This document shows, in pieces, positions 47,937-59,622 of a stretch of 64,000 nt of DNA. The stretch lies in assembly GCF_017654505.1 (NCBI RefSeq), contig NC_054549.1:24988647-25052646 (forward strand). Direction: 5' to 3'. This stretch comes from Polyodon spathula (Eukaryota; Chordata; Actinopteri; Acipenseriformes; Polyodontidae). Every line of letters starts with the position of its first letter. The first letter of the stretch is position 1. A program made the translations under genes and the position numbers. The notes below the pieces were generated by a model. That model had not been told where the DNA came from and did no database searches. It saw only the letters and a program-made list of their open reading frames with translations.

Positions 47937-48770
47937 TTAACACTAGAAGCCCTGCGGCGGTCATTTTGGCGGTTTTTGGTTCTAAAATGTCATTTTTTCC
48001 AGTCTTGTAACACATATGTGTCTGTGCATTCATGTACCTTTCTAAATATTCTCACAAAGCATGAAACGCGAGAATGCAAAAATAAAGGAGATATATTACA
48101 TTATACCTAAAAGCCCCAGGAGCAGTCACACTGACGGCCACACAGAAAACAATTGTATTTTGATTTTACAGAATGGTATTCTACTTTATTATGTTTAATT
48201 ACACTATGTAACAAAATTTTTGTTCCTGGGTAGTAAGTGTTATTTCCTAATTGCTTATGCCTCAAAAGTATAGAAAATGGTTATTATTCCCCACAAACTT
48301 TGCTTTTGTGACCAGGACAGTGATATTTCAAAATATCACTATTTCTAATGGGAAAACGGGCAAATGTGTGTCTTTTCGTTCACATAAAGTCAGAAAAAAA
48401 TAACATATGAATCCAAATTAACATGTATTTATACTAAAGTAATACAAAAATGACTACAAAAGATTTAGAAGTGAGTAGTTTTTTGAGATTTTTGAGATGT
48501 TATAGTAATAAAACAATGACTTGGATTGCAATATTTAGGGGTTTGGTGATAAAAACGAATGACTAGGAGAGGATTTATCAGTATGCACATCTATAAAGAG
48601 GTATGTGAAAAATACAGCGAACAAGGGGTTGGGCTTGGCTGTAGATACAGTACTGACTGTCCTCCTGCGATGCAATGCCTTTTAAAGCTGTTTTAATCTG
48701 AAAAAAAAAAAAATTTAAATAGTGCGTGTGAAATAAACAAGCACTGAATAAATGGCCTGCAAAGAGTTAA
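47937..48770 (+). mobile_element. Chimeric TTAA-flanked element with module copy 2 and MITE half D
   Basis: Starts TTAACACTAGAAGCCC and ends CAAAGAGTTAA. Three parts can be seen: a left end like 30842, the 290-bp module (48198-48491), and from about 48482 the right half of the piggyBac-like MITE family. The module/MITE junction falls on TTTTTGAGAT, which is present in both parents, so it looks like a microhomology join. No coding potential. Confidence 0.65.
48198..48491 (+). repeat. 290-bp dispersed module, copy 2
   Basis: About 96% identical to 473-763, same orientation. See copy 1 for the reading frame. Here the same internal stop is kept (GTATAG). Confidence 0.8.
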
Positions 48771-49817
48771 TCAATCAAATAGTGTAATAGAATGCCTATA
48801 ATGGCAGTCATTAGAGTGCCAATCTTTTTACACCCATTTTACTCCTCAATTTACAATGTTAAATTACATTCCTTCACTGCAGCCCACCCCACAAAAGTTC
48901 AAGAGAACTTAAGGAAAGTGGACCCTGATGATTTTGCCTCCTTAACCTGTATAAGAGGCAGAGCCAATTCAACACTCCCTGAAGAATCTCCAGTGAAGAT
49001 CAGCCACGTTGTGCATCTAGGATGCGGACCAGCATTACCCTGACTGCATGACTTGCTATGTAGCTTAAAATGCCATATTGAATCTTTTTTTCCTTAGTCA
49101 AGAGATGGTCTTCAGTATTTTCAATGCCATTATCTTCAGGCTGGCAATGCTTCTACAAATGTGCTTCCTCATTTTGTAGCTTATGTCAAGGCTGCTTTCA
49201 GAACATACACATATATCTTATTTAAGTCTCTGGACACTGCACCAGGAATAGAAGACAAACTATATTTCTAATACCTCAGACCAAGTCTCTGTACACTGCT
49301 TGACCTACTGTACCAGGAATAGAATACAAACTATATTTCTAGATGAGGTTCCTTTCCAGGCCTTACCAGATTAACAAATTGGAAAAACAGATGTTAAATA
49401 ATTCTGAAATGTTCTATCCTCTGGAGGAACAGCACAGATCCATTCTTTATCTGTCAGCCATCTGGAGAGGTTTTGATCCTTCTGCAATTATCTTGGACAT
49501 CTGCCTGGGATAATGTACTACTGGTCTATCATCCCAGGCTTACTTTGACCCTAATACAAGGACAACTGCAATGGGAGGCAAGGTTTCAAGATGGTTAAAT
49601 ATCCTCTATCTTGTTACTTATGTATTAAAAAAGCAATATTATAGTAATAGGTATTCTAGATGTATTAAAGTGATTATACCCAGGTAATATTTTCAAGCTT
49701 GGAATTTGATGACCCAGAAAAAACAGCCCTTATAAGTAAAACAACGCTTGATTCCAATTAAGTGGTTGGCTGGTTTGTGCATCACTCTTTGTCTGAATAC
49801 ATCCTTTTTGTTTATAC

Positions 49818-49818
<1 letters not shown>
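48771..49818. other. Mostly unannotated; one small duplication
   Basis: 49224-49270 and 49283-49341 are related (ACCAGGAATAGAA and CAAACTATATTTCTA in both). TTCACTGCAGCCCACCCC at 48874 has a relative at 51969. No gene recognised. Confidence 0.4.

Positions 49819-49888
<70 letters not shown>
49819..49888. repeat. (GATA)n microsatellite
   Basis: About 17 GATA units. It abuts the truncated start of LTR 8. Confidence 0.97.
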
Positions 49889-50217
49889 AACACAGCATGG
49901 AGGGGGTTAAAATCATCCCTGCCAGAAACGTAATTGTTTTTGTTAATTATCTGCTCAGAACTGCCGAGCAGAAGGAGAAAGAAGGTGTGCTCTGCTACAA
50001 GCAGTCAATACAAAAGTGTTACGTTTTGTTTGCTGACAGGTAAACGGCTTAGCCGTCCTGCATGTTAGTCAGGGACCTGTTCAAAGTGCTGTTAGGCTCT
50101 ACGTTTGAGCTAGGTGTTTATTTGTTTGTTTGTTTTTGTGTTAGAAATTAGAGCAACTACGCTTGAAAAATCAATTTCTGTGTCCTGGGTCTACTTTAAA
50201 AGGCTGGCCGTGTTACA
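49889..50217 (+). mobile_element. LTR 8, 5' truncated, with leader
   Basis: Ends GTGTTACA. TGGTGGCAGAGAGTG at 50220 is in primer-binding-site position. GCATGGAGGGGGTTAAAATC near 49896 is related to the 47.33-kb palindrome of LTR 7. CTGCTC (49951-49956) and GAGCAG (49966-49971) form a short inverted repeat. The 5' end is lost against the GATA tract. Confidence 0.65.
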
Positions 50218-50256
50218 TATGGTGGCAGAGAGTGTGGGCGCCCCTACAACCCAGAA

Positions 50257-50358
50257 ATGGAAAGCATAGAAGAGTTGATCGCGAGGATCAACAGGAATAC
50301 CACTGCTCAGTTAGAGCAGAAAGAGAGGTGGAGAATGGAGTTAGGGCTGCCAGAGTAA
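50257..50358 (+). pseudogene. Start of a gag-like frame, truncated
   Basis: An ATG 37 bp past the probable primer-binding site opens a 33-codon frame beginning MESIEELIARIN, with a charged stretch (EQKERWRMELG), then TAA. Position right after an LTR leader suggests the start of a retroelement gag gene. The rest is missing: within about 60 bp the sequence changes to another repeat. No capsid or nucleocapsid domain is present, so function cannot be inferred. Confidence 0.5.
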
Positions 50359-50439
50359 CTCTCGAAAAACTACTCACTTCTAAATCTTTTATAAACAATA
50401 ACAATGATGAAGTGGTACAGCGGCGTGTATCACTCCTGT

Positions 50440-50885
50440 TTGTAAAATCCCACGGGTTTGACCCACAACCAAAAGTCCCGTCTATTCTCATCCATACAAA
50501 ACACAAACACAGACACAGTAGCTACAGTGCATGAATTAAGCGCTTGTGGTGCAAAGACAGTTCCGAAGTGAAAAGTGAGTGTTGATGTTCGTGTTTAATG
50601 CTGGCCTGCAGCTGTAGTTCTGGATTGTGCTAGTACTCTTGAAGACAAACAACACAAACAAACAGTGTTACAAGACAGACTAACACTCAGAACAGTCACA
50701 GTTTTTACTTACAAATTACGGGCTCCTTCTAGGTCGTTGCTAACCATCTACAAAGGAACCTATCACTTAAGGTACGCCTCCCTATTTATACCCTCACCCA
50801 TGACCCCTAGGTTAACAAGCACATCCGCTCCTCCAATCCTTGTATTCCATGTCGTCTACCGACCGGGTCAGTGAGCTTGGGTGCC
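50440..50885 (-). mobile_element. LTR 9, reverse orientation, ends uncertain
   Basis: On the minus strand a TATA box (GGTATAAATAGGG) occurs at about 50786-50798, after a GC-rich upstream part. On the left are A/C-rich words (ACAAAACACAAACACAGAC) typical of the 3' part of neighbouring LTRs. Ends and target duplication were not found. Unlike the other LTRs I see no strong hairpin upstream of its TATA box. Confidence 0.45.
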
Positions 50886-50894
50886 ATAGCTTGT

Positions 50895-51441
50895 CAGGAT
50901 AGAGGGAAGAATTGATGGTGCATTTTACATTTCAGCAGGACAATGACCCGAAGCACAAAACCAAAGCCACACGGAGTGGTTGAACAAGAAGAGAATTAAT
51001 GTTCTTGTGTGGCCCAGTCAAAGTTCTGACTTGAATCTAATCAAAATTTATGGCAAGACTTGAAGATTGCAGTCCATCGACAATCCCCAACAAACTTATC
51101 AGAGCTTCACCCATGAAGAATGGGCAAAAATGTCACCATCCAACTGTGCAAAACTAGTAGAGACCGATCCAAAACAACTCCTAGCAGTAATTGCTGCAAA
51201 AGGTGCTTCCGCTGAGTACTAACTTAAGGGGCTGAATACCTATTCAACCAGTAAATTTCATATATGTACATTTATGTACATTATTATGTATGTACAAGTT
51301 TTTCTGACATTTAACCTCCTCATCATATAACAGCTTTGAATAAAAAAAAAAAGTTTTTTTTTGAAAAACTGTGCACACATTATTTGTAATTAAACAAAAT
51401 GCGAAAACTTTGCAGAGGGTGAATACTTCTGCAAACCACTG
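50895..51441 (+). pseudogene. Tc1 transposase C-terminus to 3' terminal repeat
   Basis: Reads TFQQDNDPKHKTKATRS-like sequence across small indels, keeping the second catalytic aspartate. The next block (GACTTGAATCTAATCAAAAT) lacks the G of the usual catalytic glutamate codon, a one-base deletion that also shifts the frame. The 3' end GCAAACCACTG is followed by TA at 51442. N-terminal half missing. Confidence 0.82.
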
Positions 51442-51443
51442 TA

Positions 51444-52995
51444 TATGTTTCAACTCAAATGTACATTCCATGACTTAAAGAACTGAGCTATAAACATAGA
51501 CTAACAACTAGTATCATGTGCAAAGCAGCAAAGTTAAATACAAATCAGCCTATATGGTTAAATTAGTTCCATAACAAACTGAAAAACTAATTAAAGGTAA
51601 AAACATTTACCCGGACAGACAACACTCAGGTCACAAATGTGATGTCTCTGGCATGTTTCTGCAGGCAATCACATTACGTAATTGGGAAGTAGTGTGTTCA
51701 ATTAGACAGTCAGGTCAGCAGTCTGCCCCTGCTGGACAAATATCCTAAGAACACAACATTCTAACTGACTACATTAATGTGCAGGGTCTTCATCCTGTCA
51801 CAAACACACTGTAAACTGCTGTCAATATATTTAACTTTTATCATAATAATTTTTTTTTATTATAGCATGCCTATCTAAATCTAAATTTGATATATCGGTT
51901 TCAAACCTCATCTCAAAAGTCAATATGTGCCAAAATAATTGCCATTATTTTAGTTATAATTATGTTCACTCACTGCAGCAACTCCTCACAAAAGCTCAAG
52001 ATAACTGATGGTCAGCTGGCATGTAACATCTTTCCCTGCCGAGACAGAGCAGTGCAAGCGCCACAGAATGGACAAAACAGTATGGCCTGACTACACCAAC
52101 AAGGGAATTTCGCCCTCAGACTTAAAACAAACGATAGTTTAAAACACGTCTCTTAAATAAGTTATTTTATAGAGTGTGGAACTGGGATACAACTCGGAAG
52201 GAGCACACAGACTACAACAATTAAAACTAATTTGGGGTTTTAATTAGAGAGGACACAGACTTTGATCATAAATATGCACAATAACAAACAATTACAACTA
52301 TCATACAGCTTATAACTGTGCAGACAAGATAGAAGCGTTAAAAACACTTAGCAAAAACACCAATAAATACTAATCATAATAGTAAAATAAATACATCAAA
52401 TATACCAAACATCTTTAAAACATGCATATAGAAACCAATAGAAACAACCGTGCAAAGTGCAACACATTGCTATTATAATTAACTATTCCATTTATACACA
52501 CAAAGCAAGTGGGTTATCACCGACAGTGCAAACGATTTATCAAGTAATCATATTGCGAGCTGGAGTCTAGTCCTATTACAGGAATTTAACAAGTATAATG
52601 ATTTACCTTACATGAGAATACAGTACAACAATACAGTACATAAAAACAGAATCAAACAGCCAGGGGGTTATCTAAAAGAACAGAAGATTAAAACTCAAAC
52701 TAAATCAGGGGGAACGGCAGGCTGTCAGGGCATTATCAAGCGTGTGGTGGTCCAAGAGTAGCTGGTCACGTAATGTAAATAAACTGTTTTGAAACAATAA
52801 GAACTAAACTAGTCTGTCCATTGAACGATTTCACGACAACCAACGAAGGCTGTAGCTGACTAGAAGATCCTAATCAAACTGGCTTACTCACGTCTCATAG
52901 TTCAGTGTTACTGCCGCTACTCGCAAACCACAAACAAAATCCTTTTAGCCACACCCCCATTGCACAGACTGACAATCAGCCCTACCGCCAGGACA
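51444..52995. other. Unannotated AT-rich stretch, promoter-like right part
   Basis: No gene recognised. The right end (52.9-53.15 kb) is pyrimidine-rich, with CCAATCAAATGAGG on the minus strand near 53115, and may be LTR-derived. Confidence 0.3.
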
Positions 52996-52997
52996 AC

Positions 52998-53038
52998 CTC
53001 CCCTCCCCTCCCCTTCCCTTCCCTTCCCTTCCCTTCCA
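52998..53038. repeat. (CCCTT)n pyrimidine tract
   Basis: Pentanucleotide CCCTC/CCCTT units on one strand. Confidence 0.92.
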
Positions 53039-55486
53039 TTCTGCTTCCTATTCCCTCCTCCCTTGTCTGTAAGACAAGCCTTTTAAATCATCCAGCTAAT
53101 AGGAATCCTCATTTGATTGGCTCAGGGATAGGGATGAAAGGGGGGCATTCTAAAATGAAAGTAATGAAAAACAATATGCATAAAGTAGCGACCTGCTACA
53201 GGCATCCACCAATCCCGAACGATGAGCCAAGGATACATATAATAATTGGGCATACAAAATTGGGGAGAAAAACGGGGGTAAAAAATTGGCAACAACTAAA
53301 TTTACAGTATAAAAAAAATGATTCTTAAGCGATGATAAAAGATGAATAGCTGACTTGCTTTGTTTTTATTTTTTTTTATTTTTTTTAAGAAGTCTTGATT
53401 CAATTAAACTAATATGGTTTTCTGCTAAAAGACAGAGTGAAGATAAATAATTGATTATTCTCAACCATTAGAACGAAAAGGAATACACAACCTCAAAGAC
53501 ATGTTTCATGGTTGCGAGAAGCCTTTTCAAGAGCTGGAAAAGCCTTGTTACAGCATTAACCTACAAAAATTTCAAGCCCAAATGTCATGGTTTTGCTGAA
53601 AGTAAGAACCCCTTAGCAGCAATTTACTTTTAGCAAGGCATTCTGATAGCCACTCGCTCCCCAAGCTCCCATTAAACCAGAACTGCTTCTGAAACTCTTT
53701 TAAAATGAAGGTTAAAATATAGCTGCTCTTTTGTTGTCCTATACAGTCAAGGAGCGCCATTTTTGAGTAATTAAGAGAAAGTGCATCAACTCCAGGAAGA
53801 CAGTAGGCAGGTCTGACACAGCAGGAAGATGCTGAAAGATTTTGCTGTGTGACAACCCCTTGGAGAGTTTGCCAAAACTGTTCTCTCCTGCAGGGCAAAT
53901 ACAGAAACTCTTTAGTGCAGCCCGGCACCTGTGAGAAAAATAAATGTGATCCAAACATAGCCATTATTTTTCTCACCTGTGATAAATGAACTTGGGACTA
54001 TACTACTCAATGTCATATGGAGGGTTCAATGCTGAAGTGCGGCTGCTGTAGTGGTACATTTTATCTGAGTCTAATTTAGAGAAACCTGTATATTGGTATA
54101 GGGACATGGCAGACCACTTCCTGTATATTCATACTATATGTCTGCAGCGTGGACCGCTCGAGACATTAACAGGTTCAATTGAACTATTACCTTAGGATCC
54201 TGCCATGGTTAATTTAAAGTTCTGTGATATTATAACAAAAATTCTTTTGTCTTTCAAATGTAAACATTTGTTTTTAAAATAAAAAAAAACGTTTCTTATC
54301 TTTGAGTATAGAAACGCATCCCGAAGAATAGGGCATGAAGTGTCTTCACAACACATTTGTAGAAATCTTTACGGACGGACTCATACCTCCCATTAAGTCC
54401 AAAACAAAGGTAGTTTCCATCATGTCGTACACAGATATAAATATACCCAGATTAAGAGTGCTATGGCACATCAGTTAACAAACATACCTTTGTCAATTTT
54501 ACAATCATACCTGCATTTTTTTCTGTGATATAAGGCTAATAGGTTTCATCCATAAATATGAAATACTCAGTAGTGCTAATTATATAAATATTGTATTTGC
54601 TTTGGACCATAGGGCTGGAGAAAAGTTATTTCAGATGACTTAAATGAAGTCAAATAACCTCTAATTTGATCTTGAACATTTTTTGTTAATATTTTCTAAG
54701 CTTTGCAGTCTATTCTCTGCAAAGATTTGTTGTAGTTGAGTGTTACACATACAGATGAAGTGTATGTTTTCCAACTGCACATGCACAAAAGAAGGTAGAA
54801 TTGCACAGCCTGTATCATACAGTAAGTGCACTGCAATTCCATTCAAAAGCTGTATTGCTATGTGGCTCCACCATTATCAACTCATGCAATTATGTTTGTC
54901 TTCCATTTTCATCCATTTAGCAAATGGCTAAAGAAAAAGCACAGATGGCTACATCCAGAACTGGCAATAAGAGATATTTTTCCTTCTGTAGCATGAAGCC
55001 AGGAGTCTGTAAATGTCATCTCGTTCGAATATCGTTCTCGGTCGGATTAGCCCCATTTGTAGTGTGCAGTCCAATCTGCAACGAGACATAAAAACACAGG
55101 TCAAAGATGCTTAATGCTTGGTATAATTGTCATTTAAATGCTTCCCTGCTAGTTCAAATTAATTCTCAGACCTCCATTCTAACTACATGCCTATATTCTA
55201 GTATATTCACTATATTCTACTAGTGTACTTCTATGTATAAAATGGCTTGGAAAAAATAACAACCTCTGATTGATTAAACAGTTTCACATGACCGTGCTTG
55301 AAAAATAGAGTTGCTTCACGTTGCATAAATCAATACACACCACATTATAAATTCCATCACAAAATTCCATGACAAACTGCCATAGAATCACTGTCACAAA
55401 ATTATTGACATTGCACCCATTTTCTTCAATATATTTTGAGATTAAACACCAGATAACTGGTACAGCACTATATAATACAGCTGATT
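53039..55486. other. Mostly unannotated; one 134-codon frame
   Basis: A minus-strand frame at 53572-53976 runs 134 codons without a stop. It has no domain I know and no flanking splice sites that convince me. Other open frames are short. 53165-53290 has repeat-like words (AAATTGGGGAGAAAAACG) of unknown class. Confidence 0.3.
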
Positions 55487-55488
55487 TA

Positions 55489-56244
55489 CAGTGCAAGTTT
55501 GTGAATCCCTTAGGATTTTCACATATTTCAAACCTAAAATGTTATTAGGTCTTAATCTAAGTCCTAATAATAGATAAAGATAACCTTATTAAACAAATGA
55601 CACACAAATGTTAAACTTTCAACATTTATTTATCCACAAATGATTCAACATTCTATATTAGATTTAGATTCAGTAACTGGTTGCACCCCCTTGAGCAGCA
55701 ATGACGTCAACTAAGCGTTGCCTGTAACTGTTGGTCAGTCTCTCATTAGTTTTGAGGAATTTTGGCCCATTTCTCTGAACAGAACTGCTTCAACTCTGAC
55801 ATTTGAGGGCTTCTTTGCATGGACAGCTCGCTTCAGGTCCTGCCACAGCATTGTTCTTCAACCATTCTGATGTAGACTTGTGTGTTTTGGATCATTGTCT
55901 TGCTGCATCATCATGACCCACTTTCAGTTCAGCTTCAGCTCACAGACGGATGGTCTGACAGTCTCCTCTAGTATCTTCTGAATTTATGGTTGTGTCAATG
56001 ATGGCAAGCCGTCCAGGTCCTTAGGCAGTAAAGCAGACCCAAACCATCACACTCCCACCACCATGCTTGATGGATGGGATGAGGGTCTTCTGTTGAAACG
56101 TAGCATTTGGTTAATATTAGTTAATATACTGTAAACCCTATCGGATATTTTAGAAAAGACTGGTTTTGATTCAAGAAGGCTATCATGGTAAAACTGTGGA
56201 ATCTCCAGAATTATCATTGGGATTCACAAACTTTCTCGGCACTG
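55489..56244 (-). mobile_element. Tc1-like element, TA-flanked, second family
   Basis: Starts CAGTGCAAGTTTGTGAATCC and ends, on the other strand, CAGTGCCGAGAAAGTTTGTG. TA lies at 55487-55488 and 56245-56246. At 756 bp it is a deletion derivative. On the minus strand a transposase remnant reads SIKHGGGSVMVW and, further on, PKFLKTNERLTNSYRQRL and LVDVIAAQGG. Terminal repeats differ from the 3.3-kb family, so a separate Tc1 family was active here. Confidence 0.88.
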
Positions 56245-56246
56245 TA

Positions 56247-57290
56247 GGTGACATATTTCTTTACTTTCTGTACCTCTTTGGTTTGCCCTTTACCCCATGC
56301 CAACACTGGTTTACATTCTTCTAAAGCAAGATTAAGATTATGCATTTGACTAATGTTTTCATATGAAGCCCAGGGCCAAGATTTATTGTGTTTTATTTAG
56401 AGGTTTTCAAAGCTGCTGATCTAAAAATACTGAAATGTATATGACCAGTATGAAACTCAATGATGGCAGCTATTAAAATAAATAAACAGCTGTAAATAAA
56501 ATGCAATGGGACAGGCAATATGTTATATTACACAGATACAGTAACGTGAATTGACAATTTACACAGAGCCAGAGCTTTCCTCCTTGTTGTAATCAGTTAA
56601 AATGCCATCTTGGTTACAATAGTTTTTCTTTTCATTTAAATGGTGTAGACTGTGCCTGACTCCTTTGATCTCTTTCAAAAGGCATCCATTTTATAAACAG
56701 ATTAATTGACATAATGAAAATGGTTTAATTTAAAGTTTAATAACACCCCATTCAGTTTGCATGGGCTCTTGCAAATATTTGCCTTCTCAGATTATTTCCA
56801 TCAAATGAATTCCTTGTCGATTGTCTCCCAGCATGCTAATGAAGTACTCCTCCAATGTGGATGCGCCAGCTGCACAAAGCTGATTTTTTATATCAGGATA
56901 TAGTCATTTCCATAGACCATAAAAAGTACATGTTTAATTAGTCTCTGTGTTTAGTCATATATTGCTGTCTGCAGAGGAAAGCACAGGCCCAAATTTCTTT
57001 TTTTTTCCTAAGAAGAATTCTTTTTTTTTCTTTCCTATAAATTTGAAATTCTTGAAGCACTTTCTTTGAAAGAGAGTCATAATTCAGCATTTAATATGGG
57101 AGTACTCTAGAAAGCAGTCAAATTATTTTAACTTTAAATCGGCACAGCTAAAATGGAAAAACAACTATTCCAATATATTGTATGTGTATATATACCTATT
57201 TCCCTTAAAAATACGACCCAACACATAGGAATTGAAAGAAAAGCACTTGAGTACACTTTAACTTTTACAAAATAAATCAAACCAACCAAC
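56247..57290. other. Unannotated AT-rich stretch
   Basis: No gene or clear element recognised. Confidence 0.3.
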
Positions 57291-57294
57291 TGGC

Positions 57295-57545
57295 CGGAAA
57301 ACACAGTTTCACAAAACAAAAAAAAGGAACGCTTTTTTTTTTTAATTATTTTAATTATTTTTTTTGGTACAACTCTGCTCCTTCACACACCAGCAGCCCT
57401 GAACAGACTGGCTGCTTTCTTTAAATACCCTGCACCTGGCTCTAATTTACAATAATAGCCAGGTGCAGGTGATAATTAACTAATAAAACAATTAAACAAT
57501 AATTTTTTGGCAGAGGATATCTGACCCCCCACCTGCCTGCTGTGT

Positions 57546-57548
<3 letters not shown>
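57295..57548 (-). mobile_element. LTR 10 fragment, reverse orientation
   Basis: TTAAATA at 57421-57427 gives a TATTTAA box on the minus strand. Immediately upstream in that orientation is a perfect 12-bp inverted repeat, CTGCACCTGGCT (57430-57441)/AGCCAGGTGCAG (57457-57468). The right end at GTGTTACTA is cut by a (TA)n tract. Confidence 0.6.

Positions 57549-57620
<72 letters not shown>
57549..57620. repeat. (TA)n microsatellite
   Basis: About 36 TA units. Confidence 0.97.
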
Positions 57621-57622
<2 letters not shown>

Positions 57623-58184
57623 ATATCTGGCTGATACAGTGGCTGCTGGTGGCCCTTTAAGCCCTCAGCAAAAGAATACTCCTATTTTGACAACACTTTT
57701 CATATCTTCTTATCGTTTTACCCCTGTTAAATTCAGCTGGAGGGAGATTCATTACCAAGAATCATGTTGTCTCTGTTACAATATCCGATCACATAAATTA
57801 TATAGCTTACTCAATTAACCATGCACCTGTGCTCCCTTATAACAACAAAAGGCAAATTATTAACTCCCAACTGTTATCCCAAACATTATAATACAAGTGG
57901 ATTCTTGCTTTTATGAAGCAGCTCAGAAGTTGTGAACTGACTGCTCTGCTCTGCTCATAACTAACTAAGGATATAGAACCATGGAATGCAGGATTTGATT
58001 GGGAACTCTAACCCTACACTTTCTTATTATGGAGAAGGATTGCGAGGAGTATTTGGAGTGAGAGAGAAATTACTTACTGTGTCAGTGAAGACTGTGACCA
58101 GCCTGACCGATACCTTTTTGTTTGTGTAGTGTGTTTGAGATTTATTTTTGTTTCAACTTTTTCTTTTGTGCTTGTGAACAAGTG
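57621..58184. other. Sequence left of the gag-only element
   Basis: Should contain the upstream part of the 5' LTR of the next element, but it does not match the 3' LTR there. Nothing else recognised. Confidence 0.35.
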
Positions 58185-58446
58185 TTTTTTTTTTTGTTCA
58201 ACCTTTTATTTTATTTTTTGTTATTTAAAAATAAACGACGCACCACGTGTTTTTTGCACTGCTGTCAGTATTTTTGTTCCTGCTTCTGTCCTGACATCAC
58301 TGCAACGCCAGCCTGCGACATGTGGTGTCCAGCTTGGAATCACCAGCACCTCCTGGACGCTGGCCCAAGAGGTACTGCACAAGGGTACTGCACTTTTTCG
58401 GGTTTTTTTTTTTTGGGGGGGTATTTCGTGTGGAGTCAGGAAGAGG

Positions 58447-59310
58447 ATGGAAGGGAAAAGGAGGAGCTGGAGGAAGGAGCAACAGCAGCTGCATAGGGAC
58501 GCCGGCTGGGTTTATATCCTGGACGAGTGGTGCACTGGTTGTGGGGAGTTTGGGCACACAATGGCCATCTGCCCCTCCCAATATCCAGGAGAGGTGTTGG
58601 CTGCCCAAGTGAGCCAGGAGGGTCCCGCTTCTCCTGGGGTTGCGGAGGGTCCCACTTCGCCTGGGGTTGTGGAGGGTCCCGCTTCGCCTGGGGTTGCGGA
58701 GGGTCCCGCTTCGCCTGGGGTTGTGGAGGGTCCTGCTTCGTCTGGGGTTGCCGAGGGTCCTACTTCGCCTCAGGGTGCCGAAGGTCCTGCATTGCCTGGG
58801 GTTGTCTGTCTTTCCTCTGCTTCACCTGGTTTGCTGCCGGCTCTGCGTTGCCTGGGGTCGCTGCCAGCTCTGCTTTTCCTGGGGCCGCTGCCTGGCTTGC
58901 GCTGCCTGGGGGCTGCTGCTAGTCCTGCAGGACCTCAGGAAGCACTGGGGCCGGCGCCTCAGAAAATGGGGCTGTCAGCTACAAAAGGGGGGGGCGGTCA
59001 GGAGACCTTCTCCCCCTATTGCAGTGCAGCCAGACGGCCACCAGATGGCACTGCCAGCCACAAAGAAGAGGGTGAGGTCAGGAGTACAGCTCCCCCAGCC
59101 GCACTTTCGCAGCAGGAAATTGGGTGGCTGGAGAAGTGGAAGAGGGAGCTGCAAGCCACGAAGGAGTGGAGGGTAAAGGACCTCCCGCCATGGCCGCCCT
59201 CATCGACACCTTGGTCCCCCTCTTCCGGGAATTTGAGACTAAGGGGGGAGGTGGCCTTTGGGGCCATGTGTGCGTTGTACAAGGGGGGAATATGTAGCAG
59301 GGAGGTAGGA
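58447..59310 (+). CDS. gag-like protein with CCHC knuckle and 9-residue repeats
   Basis: The frame is part of the longest open stretch in the window (58129-59613, 494 codons, running through both LTR parts). The likely start is ATG 58447, giving a basic N-terminus (MEGKRRSWRKEQQQ). A zinc knuckle, CTGCGEFGHTMAIC, at 58531-58572 has the C-x2-C-x4-H-x4-C spacing of retroelement nucleocapsid proteins. Seven 27-bp units (58618-58806) encode the repeat EGPASPGVA with variants. A proline/alanine-rich stretch and a charged segment (EIGWLEKWKRELQATKEWRV) follow. No capsid fold recognised. The end is placed loosely where the frame enters the 3' LTR. The host may not express it. Confidence 0.6.
58618..58806 (+). 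repeat. 27-bp tandem repeat inside the gag-like frame
   Basis: Seven units with core GAGGGTCCCGCTTCGCCTGG; the last units diverge. The unit length keeps the frame. Confidence 0.92.
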
Positions 59311-59622
59311 AAGCCCTGCTTTGGTGTCGTGGTGTCGTCCGTATTTGTTTATTTTAGAACAGGGTTTCCCCCTATGCCCCTGTGTTATTTTGTATTTGTT
59401 TGTTTTATGATTTATTGTGTTGTTTTTGTTAATGTATTTATAATGGTGAGAGACGTGTGTTTTGTTTTTAAAACCTCAGTGAAGTTTTGTTCTACCTTTT
59501 ATTTTATTGTTTTGTTATTTAAAAATAAACGAGGCACCACGTGTTTTTTGCACTGCAGTACTGGTGTCAGTATTTTTGTTCCTGCTTCTGTCCTGACTTC
59601 ACCGCAACGCTAGCCTGTCACA
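59293..59622 (+). mobile_element. 3' LTR of the gag-only element
   Basis: 330 bp, from TGTAGCAGGG to CTGTCACA, with an AATAAA signal at about 59524. It carries no clear hairpin upstream of a TATA box. Confidence 0.7.

Larger units (their letters stand above)
58185..59622 (+). mobile_element. Compact LTR element lacking pol
   Basis: 58185-58320 and about 59475-59622 are direct repeats (same order: CCTTTTATTTTATT, AAAATAAACGA, CACCACGTGTTTTTTGCACT). They differ at about seven positions and one 9-bp indel. The 3' LTR begins TGTAGCAGGG at 59293, just after the purine tract AAGGGGGGAA, and ends CTGTCACA at 59622. TGGTGTCCAGC at 58323 sits in primer-binding position. Only about 970 bp lie between the LTRs and no protease, reverse transcriptase or integrase is present, so it would depend on another element. 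The upstream part of the 5' LTR does not match the 3' LTR. Confidence 0.78.

Noticed and set aside
48792..49043. 83-codon frame suggesting a small gene
   Set aside because: Part of it (TTCACTGCAGCC region) is a dispersed repeat with a relative at 51.97 kb, and no domain is recognisable.
58297..59282. Overlapping frames in other phases of the gag-only element
   Set aside because: They are shadows of the 27-bp repeat and GC-rich sequence; only the frame with the CCHC knuckle has a recognisable motif.
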